DNA of 40,562 nucleotides from Gammaproteobacteria bacterium (GTDB lineage Bacteria; Pseudomonadota; Gammaproteobacteria; Pseudomonadales; Porticoccaceae): contig JAGPUW010000020.1 of the NCBI GenBank assembly GCA_018069465.1, positions 1-40,562 of the forward strand. Reading direction: 5' to 3'. Under the pieces are notes generated by a model. It was not told the DNA's origin. It did not search any database and saw nothing but the letters and a program-made list of their open reading frames with translations. Below are positions 36,543 to 40,562 of the stretch, piece by piece. How positions within the stretch are numbered: the first letter of the stretch is position 1; each line of letters opens with the position of its first letter. The position numbers and the translations under genes are program-made.

Positions 36543-39110
36543 TTAGTCTGTGCTAGTACCCGCTCTGCGCTTGGCATTGGACTTAGATTTTGGCCTGGCT
36601 TTTTTCTTGGGCTTGGCCGAGGTTTTGACACCCGTTTTTGTCGATGTTTTTTTCGATTTCTTTTTTGGCTTTGCCCCAGCTTCAGGCTTGCCGCCAGAGG
36701 TCGATGCCGATGCACTCGTTTTTTTCATCGGCTTTTTACGGCGTTTGGACGCCGGTTTTTTTTCTGATTTTTTATGTCCCCTCGGGCCTTTATTAGAGGG
36801 TTCTGCTGGAGACTCACCCGTGGGTTTAGCCGCTGACTTACCGCGCCGCCTTTTTTCTGAAGCGCCAAGGTGAGAACCTTCAACCAAATCAAAATCTATT
36901 TTCCGCTCGTCGACATTGACCCGAGTGACAATAACACTGAGCCGATCACCCAGGCGAAACACGCGACGCGTACGCTCACCCACCAGGCGATGGTGAGCCG
37001 CCTCAAAATTATAATAGTCGCGGGGTAAGCCCGTAATATGCACCAGCCCTTCGATAAAGAGATCATCGAGTTGCACGAACAAACCAAAACCCGTTACCGA
37101 CGTGACGACCCCGGTGAATTCATTGCCTACCTGATCCACTAGGTATTGGCACTTCAACCAGCTATCGACACTGCGTGTCGCGTCATCGGCGCGACGTTCG
37201 GTCATTGAACAATGGCTACCCGCCTCGCTAATTTGCTCGGCGTTATAAGGGTAACTATTAGTTAGGGGCCAAAGCTCTGCACCCTCAACCCGATTGAGGT
37301 GGGCGACCCGTTTTTTGCTGCGCAGCAAACCGCGAATAGCGCGATGCACTAGCAAATCGGCATAGCGACGAATGGGTGAGGTGAAGTGAGAATAGGCCTC
37401 ATAATTAAGGCCGAAGTGGCCCTTGTTGTCATCCTGATAAACGGCCTGGCGCATAGAGCGCAGCATCACCGATTGAATAACCCCAGCGTCGGGGCGCTCG
37501 GTAACCTGGCTTAACACGGACTGATAATCGAGGGGGGAAGGTGTATCGCCACCCGGCAAGCTGAGACCGATTTCACCGAGAAACTCGCGTAAATTATCGA
37601 GCTTTTCTTCTTTTGGTACTTCGTGCACACGGTACAGCGCGGGCAATTGACTCTTCTCTAACAGAGTCGCGGCACAAACGTTGGCACTGAGCATGCACTC
37701 TTCAATCAGCCGGTGGGCTTCGGTGCGCTCGGTGGGAATGATTTTTTCAATCTTGCGATCGGCATCAAAAAGTATGCGCGTTTCGGTCGTTTCAAAATCA
37801 ATCGCGCCCCGCACATCACGCTGCTCACGCAGGGCCTGATACAGGTCGTGCAGATGATCGACATGATTAACAATGTGGGCAAACTGCTTGCGCACACCGC
37901 TGTCGCCATCGCCGCGTTGCTCGATCATGCTCGCCACCTGAGTATAAGTCAGCCGCGCCCGAGAGTGCATGATCGCCTCGTAGAAACGAAAGCGCATCAT
38001 CTTGCCCGAGGCGTCGATGCGCATTTCACACACCATGCACAGTCGGTCGACGGCGGGCTGCAAAGAGCACAAACCGTTCGACAACTTCTCCGGCAGCATC
38101 GGCACTACCTGACCGGGGAAGTACACCGAGTTACCCCGTTGATAGGCCTCCAGATCCAGCTCACTGCCCGGCTTCACGTAGTGGGAAACATCGGCGATAG
38201 CAACGTACAGCGTCCAGCCATTGCGACTCGCCGGCTGGCAATACACCGCATCGTCAAAGTCTCGCGCATCTTCGCCGTCGATGGTAACCAGCGGCAAATC
38301 GCGCAAGTCAACGCGTAGCGTTTTATCGGCCTCCAGCACCTCACTATTAATCTGGGCGACTTCGGTTTCCAGTGCTTCGGACCAACTATTGGGTATGGAA
38401 AAATTATGGATGGCAATATCGATCTCCAGCCCCGGTGCAGAGTGCTCACCGAGTACACTCGACACCTGCCCCGCCGCCTGGTGGCGCCTGTCAGGCTGCT
38501 GAGTGATAGTCACCACCACGATTTGCCCCGGCTCGGCAGCGCCCGCACCATCGGCAACGAGCAGCACGTCCTGACTGATGCGCGGATTATCGGGACGCAC
38601 AAAGTGAATACCATTCTCCGTAAAATAGCGCCCCACCAACTGCTGGGTACGGCGCTCGACAACCTCGACAATCGCGCCTTCAGAGCGGCCCTTGCGATCG
38701 GTGCCGGTGATGCGCACCACCACCTCGTCACCGTCGAACACCCGGCGCATCTGCCGGCTCGATAAAAACACATCGCCGCCATCACGATTTGACGAAATGA
38801 CAAAACCAAAACCCTCGGGGTGGCCAGACACTCGCCCTTTAATCAGATTCATCTTATCGAGTGGGCCATAGCCCCCGCGACGGTTGCGAACCGCCTGCCC
38901 GTCCCTCTCCATCGCCCCAAGGCGACGCCGCAATGCCTCTATAGCATCGGCATTATCGAGTTCAAATACAGCGCAAAGCTCCTCGTGACTTAGCGGGCCG
39001 ACGCTGGCCTCGAGGTGCTTGAGAATAAACTCACGACTGGGAATGGGGTTTTCATATTTCTCCGCTTCGCGGGAAGCAAAGGGGTCTGCCTGATCGTTTT
39101 TGTTCTTCAT
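36543..39110 (-). CDS. rnr: Ribonuclease R
   Basis: An 855-residue 3'-to-5' exoribonuclease. Domains in order are an N-terminal winged helix (~25-85), cold-shock domains (RVSGHPEGFGFVI), the RNB catalytic domain with Asp residues in TIDGEDARDFDDAVY (278-290), and the conserved HFTSPIRRYADLLVHR. The S1 domain GVVTSVTGFGLFVQLDDLFIEG follows, then a long Lys/Ser/Thr/Ala-rich tail (last ~100 residues), typical of RNase R and able to bind structured RNA. It degrades mRNA and rRNA with secondary structure. No ribosome site is obvious before the ATG at 39110. Confidence 0.97.
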   Translation of the reverse strand: MKNKNDQADPFASREAEKYENPIPSREFILKHLEASVGPLSHEELCAVFELDNADAIEALRRRLGAMERDGQAVRNRRGGYGPLDKMNLIKGRVSGHPEGFGFVISSNRDGGDVFLSSRQMRRVFDGDEVVVRITGTDRKGRSEGAIVEVVERRTQQLVGRYFTENGIHFVRPDNPRISQDVLLVADGAGAAEPGQIVVVTITQQPDRRHQAAGQVSSVLGEHSAPGLEIDIAIHNFSIPNSWSEALETEVAQINSEVLEADKTLRVDLRDLPLVTIDGEDARDFDDAVYCQPASRNGWTLYVAIADVSHYVKPGSELDLEAYQRGNSVYFPGQVVPMLPEKLSNGLCSLQPAVDRLCMVCEMRIDASGKMMRFRFYEAIMHSRARLTYTQVASMIEQRGDGDSGVRKQFAHIVNHVDHLHDLYQALREQRDVRGAIDFETTETRILFDADRKIEKIIPTERTEAHRLIEECMLSANVCAATLLEKSQLPALYRVHEVPKEEKLDNLREFLGEIGLSLPGGDTPSPLDYQSVLSQVTERPDAGVIQSVMLRSMRQAVYQDDNKGHFGLNYEAYSHFTSPIRRYADLLVHRAIRGLLRSKKRVAHLNRVEGAELWPLTNSYPYNAEQISEAGSHCSMTERRADDATRSVDSWLKCQYLVDQVGNEFTGVVTSVTGFGLFVQLDDLFIEGLVHITGLPRDYYNFEAAHHRLVGERTRRVFRLGDRLSVIVTRVNVDERKIDFDLVEGSHLGASEKRRRGKSAAKPTGESPAEPSNKGPRGHKKSEKKPASKRRKKPMKKTSASASTSGGKPEAGAKPKKKSKKTSTKTGVKTSAKPKKKARPKSKSNAKRRAGTSTD

Positions 39111-39164
39111 AAATTCGTGATAATTACCGGGGTATCGGCGCGCCGAAAAAGCCGCCTCTGAGAA

Positions 39165-39193
39165 TTGACAATAGTGGGCCTAATCAGTAAAGT
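39165..39193 (+). promoter_or_regulatory. Promoter of tRNA-Leu
   Basis: A perfect -35 TTGACA at 39165-39170 is followed after 17 nt by TAAAGT at 39188-39193. A GC-rich stretch (GCGCAACCCCG) follows, as in growth-rate-controlled stable RNA promoters. The tRNA begins 33 nt after the -10 box. Confidence 0.7.
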
Positions 39194-39226
39194 GCGCAAC
39201 CCCGAACGAGTGCTAACTCGTACGTT

Positions 39227-39313
39227 GCCCAGGTGGTGAAATTGGTAGACACGCTAGCTTCAGGTGCTAGTGATCGCAAGGTCGTGGAGGTTCAAGTCCT
39301 CTCCTGGGCACCA
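39227..39313 (+). tRNA. tRNA-Leu (anticodon CAG)
   Basis: An 87-nt class II tRNA with CCA encoded. The acceptor arms GCCCAGG and CCTGGGC pair fully, with A73 then CCA. The D arm has GGTAGACACG, the anticodon stem CTAGC/GCTAG encloses TTCAGGT with CAG at 39261-39263, the long variable arm is TGATCGCAAGGTCG, and the T loop is TTCAAGT. Confidence 0.97.
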
Positions 39314-39389
39314 TTCCTATACAGAGCAAGGCTTACAGCCTACCTAAGACCTCTACAAGCGCTTTTGGTACGAACTTCTGGTACGAAAA

Positions 39390-40209
39390 GTGGCTCACGC
39401 AGAACATATACAACTAAGGCCATCCGGCTATTATCTCCGATATACAATCCCAAAACACTACCAAGGTTTACTGGCTAAACGCGAACTACGGTACTCTCTA
39501 CGCACGCCCAAAATAAATGAAGCAAGACAGCGTGCCCGGTAAATTGTGGCTCAAGTCGAAGGCTTACTTGATGCACTGACAAGGCAGCGAATGGAACTCT
39601 CAAACCAACAAATATCCGACCTTATCCAGAAACATGTAAATGAGTCCCGAGCACTTATAGAAGAAACCCATCTAGCAGCCAACTACCCTGACGGCTGGAC
39701 GAATTGCTGATGCTATTGATAGCGTTATGCTCGATAACGCAGAAAACATAACGACTTCAAACTTTCGCACAACTGAGGAGGCTGTAACTTGCCTGATTCA
39801 GTCAACGGGTCTTACCGAGATAAATGTCAGCACAACGGCCTTCAAACAGACTTGCCGTGAATACCTTCGCGCCCAAGTTGCCCTCAGTAAATACAATGCC
39901 AGCCTACTTCGCGGCGGTGAGATGATTGGGGCCAAGGACTACTTAGCTGCGGAGGTAGAACCGAAGAAGCCACCAACTGACACAATAAGACATACACCCC
40001 GAATTAGTGAGGTACTGGCTGACTTCCTCATAGAGCGTCAAGCCAGCAGGGGGCTAGGCAAGACAGCTATTGACGGTTATACCGCTTCTTTTAAGGAACT
40101 AGCGGCCATACTCGGTGACATAGAAGCCGGTAGTATTAAGAATGAACAGGCCAGACAATTTAGAGATACCCTACTTCGCTTACCCAAGCACCATCACAAG
40201 TTATTATGA
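39390..40209 (+). pseudogene. Decayed tyrosine integrase
   Basis: Starting at a GTG at 39390 the reading gives an integrase-like N-terminus, RPSGYYLRYTIPKHYQG, RYSLRTPKINEARQRAR. A TAA at 39540-39542 breaks it, the same frame goes on to a TGA at 39708, and the continuation is in another frame (SVMLDNAENITTS ... RISEVLADFLIERQASRGLG) up to a TAA at 40207. This covers the arm-binding and core-binding parts. The catalytic domain with R-H-R-Y residues is absent, so the protein cannot act. It lies 76 nt past tRNA-Leu in the same direction, the usual place for the integrase of an element inserted at that tRNA. Confidence 0.75.
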
Positions 40210-40353
40210 AGCGGCACGATTGCCTACATGAAGGTGGGGTATACCCAGAATTTCATAGCCATTTACCCAAAAACCCCGCTCGCATTACCCTTCTAGCCGA
40301 GAATACAAAAACCGTGTGGCGAGAGATATATTGAGTCCAGAACCGAATGGCAC

Positions 40354-40562
40354 TTACTTAAGCTTTAACGAATGACCGTTTTTCCTGATTTCTGCCCGCG
40401 CTTCTTCGCGGGATTTCATCAATAGCGGCATCGGTTTTGGCCGTCGTTTGACCGCTCTCGGTTCTATTCGGTCAGGGCGATTGCCAATTTTCCGTTGCGC
40501 CATCATAGTAAACAATAGAGCCGTACTCACATCAGCATCCCCACTTCTTTGTTGGCACCAGG
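40354..40562 (-). mobile_element. 3' end of an IS4-like transposase, runs off the edge
   Basis: Minus-strand translation to the window edge reads STALLFTMMAQRKIGNRPDR, IEPRAVKRRPKP, MPLLMKSREEARAEIRKNGH and SLKLK before TAA (40356-40354). The RPxRxEPRAVKRRPKPxPLL ending is characteristic of IS4-type DDE transposases as I recall them. Only the C-terminus is in the window, so intactness cannot be judged. GCCATTCGG beyond the stop may belong to the terminal inverted repeat. Confidence 0.65.

Overview
The window looks like chromosomal DNA of a moderately GC-rich gammaproteobacterium, probably a marine hydrocarbon or lipid degrader. This is inference from gene content: an rnr/rlmB housekeeping block, a CYP153-type alkane hydroxylase operon, glycine decarboxylase, and several CaiB/BaiF CoA-transferases. 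Genus cannot be fixed from sequence alone.

Layout. (1) 1-8795: a complete type I-C CRISPR-Cas locus read on the minus strand, in the order cas3-cas5-cas8c(/cas11c)-cas7-[toxin-antitoxin pair]-cas4-cas1-cas2-leader-array. The array runs off the left edge. The striking point is a ParE/RelE-type toxin and small antitoxin between cas7 and cas4, joined to the operon by a 33-nt gap on one side and a 17-nt overlap on the other. An internal Shine-Dalgarno plus GTG inside cas8c marks the small subunit Cas11c. (2) 8995-18754: a catabolic-looking cluster of two closely similar D-aminoacylase-type amidohydrolases (minus) diverging from four tandem paralogous CaiB/BaiF CoA-transferases (plus). Both amidohydrolases carry the same ~46-nt upstream element, so they are probably co-regulated. 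(3) 18755-22041: an accessory, decaying stretch with ~100-bp direct repeats around a YefM/YoeB-type toxin-antitoxin pair, a TIR-domain gene broken by one in-frame TGA and truncated into a TPR-like remnant, and a REP-associated tyrosine transposase. (4) 22042-25235: gcvP and a 58-residue lipoprotein. (5) 25323-30049: a four-gene minus-strand unit with a cyclic-2,3-diphosphoglycerate-synthase-like P-loop protein, carbamate kinase, a host-attachment-family protein and an FtsH paralogue. (6) 30208-33532: a CYP153 P450, ferredoxin reductase and [2Fe-2S] ferredoxin operon. It is bordered on the left by a decayed 3' end of a CDP-alcohol phosphatidyltransferase gene and on the right by an intact member of that family. 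(7) 33715-39110: CDP-alcohol phosphatidyltransferase, rlmB, an SMP-30/strictosidine-synthase-like protein and rnr. (8) 39227-40562: tRNA-Leu(CAG) followed by a decayed tyrosine integrase and the 3' end of an IS4-like transposase, the scar of an integrated element.

How it fits together. The Cas genes should form the usual I-C adaptation (Cas1-Cas2-Cas4) and interference (Cas5-Cas7-Cas8c-Cas11c plus Cas3) machinery, possibly guarded by the embedded toxin-antitoxin pair. The amidohydrolase/CoA-transferase cluster would release and CoA-activate some carboxylic acid not identifiable from sequence. The CYP153 operon is a self-contained three-component terminal hydroxylase. The best candidates for something undescribed are the toxin-antitoxin pair inside the cas operon and the paired-amidohydrolase/four-CoA-transferase cluster with its shared upstream element.
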